Shown here: in pieces, positions 6,209 through 6,253 of the stretch
Layout: every line of letters begins with the position of its first letter
Position numbering within the stretch: the first letter of the stretch is position 1
Origin: Sedimenticola sp.
Lineage (GTDB): Bacteria; Pseudomonadota; Gammaproteobacteria; Chromatiales; Chromatiaceae
DNA: 6,253 nt
Reading direction: 5' to 3'
Assembly (NCBI GenBank): GCA_030590525.1
Contig: JAUUYI010000136.1
Span: 1-6,253, forward strand
The notes under the pieces: model-generated
Seen by the model: the letters and a program-made list of their open reading frames with translations, nothing else
What the model was told of the DNA's origin: nothing
Databases searched by the model: none
Program-made: the position numbers and the translations under genes

Positions 6209-6253
6209 CTAAGGGCTCGCGAAATAATAAGTCCCTGAATTTGGGGCGTCGAG
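6205..6253 (-). CDS. Possible 3' end of the preceding gene (partial, frame ambiguous)
   Basis: On the minus strand two frames enter from the edge and stop at the glycosyltransferase start. One reads STPQIQGLIISRALR and ends in a TGA (6207-6205) that overlaps the ATG as ATGA, a common coupled arrangement. The other reads LDAPNSGTYYFASP and ends in a TAG (6211-6209) directly before the ATG. With only 15 codons visible neither can be proven, nor the product named. The overlap version is drawn. Either would put the glycosyltransferase inside a longer operon. Confidence 0.3.
   Translation of the reverse strand, partial: STPQIQGLIISRALR

Overview
The window appears to be the distal end of an O-antigen or capsule biosynthesis locus from a Gram-negative bacterium, most likely a gammaproteobacterium. 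That placement is inferred from gene content and from a GC-rich backbone beside a GC-poorer glycosyltransferase. The species cannot be fixed from the sequence alone. Four complete genes lie on the minus strand, so transcription runs from right to left. Partial genes sit at both edges.

In transcription order: (i) the tail of an unidentified gene at the right edge (about 6205-6253, frame ambiguous); (ii) a family 4 glycosyltransferase of the WbuB/WbjE type (4979-6208); (iii) a 606-bp gap without a gene (4373-4978), which holds two adjoining segments bounded by imperfect inverted repeats; (iv) an NAD(P)-dependent SDR sugar 4-reductase/epimerase of the WbpV/WbpK type (3419-4372); (v) a WbpL/WecA-type polyprenyl-phosphate sugar-1-phosphate transferase (2382-3422), whose GTG start overlaps the stop of (iv) by 4 bases; (vi) a 259-bp spacer with a 73-bp near-perfect palindrome; (vii) a WbpM/CapD-type membrane-bound UDP-GlcNAc 4,6-dehydratase (227-2122). 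Behind (vii) is a short hairpin-rich spacer, and then the 3' end of a convergent plus-strand gene (2-169) that I do not recognise.

The genes make a coherent pathway, inferred from the characterised Pseudomonas aeruginosa wbpV/K-wbpL-wbpM block, which has the same order. The dehydratase would turn UDP-GlcNAc into a 4-keto-6-deoxy intermediate. The reductase would convert that to UDP-QuiNAc or UDP-FucNAc. The WbpL-like enzyme would load this sugar-1-phosphate onto undecaprenyl phosphate to start the repeat unit, and the glycosyltransferase would add a later sugar on the cytoplasmic face.

No new protein system is evident. The least ordinary content is non-coding: the two inverted-repeat-bounded segments between the glycosyltransferase and the reductase, at the point where base composition changes, and the palindrome ahead of wbpM.
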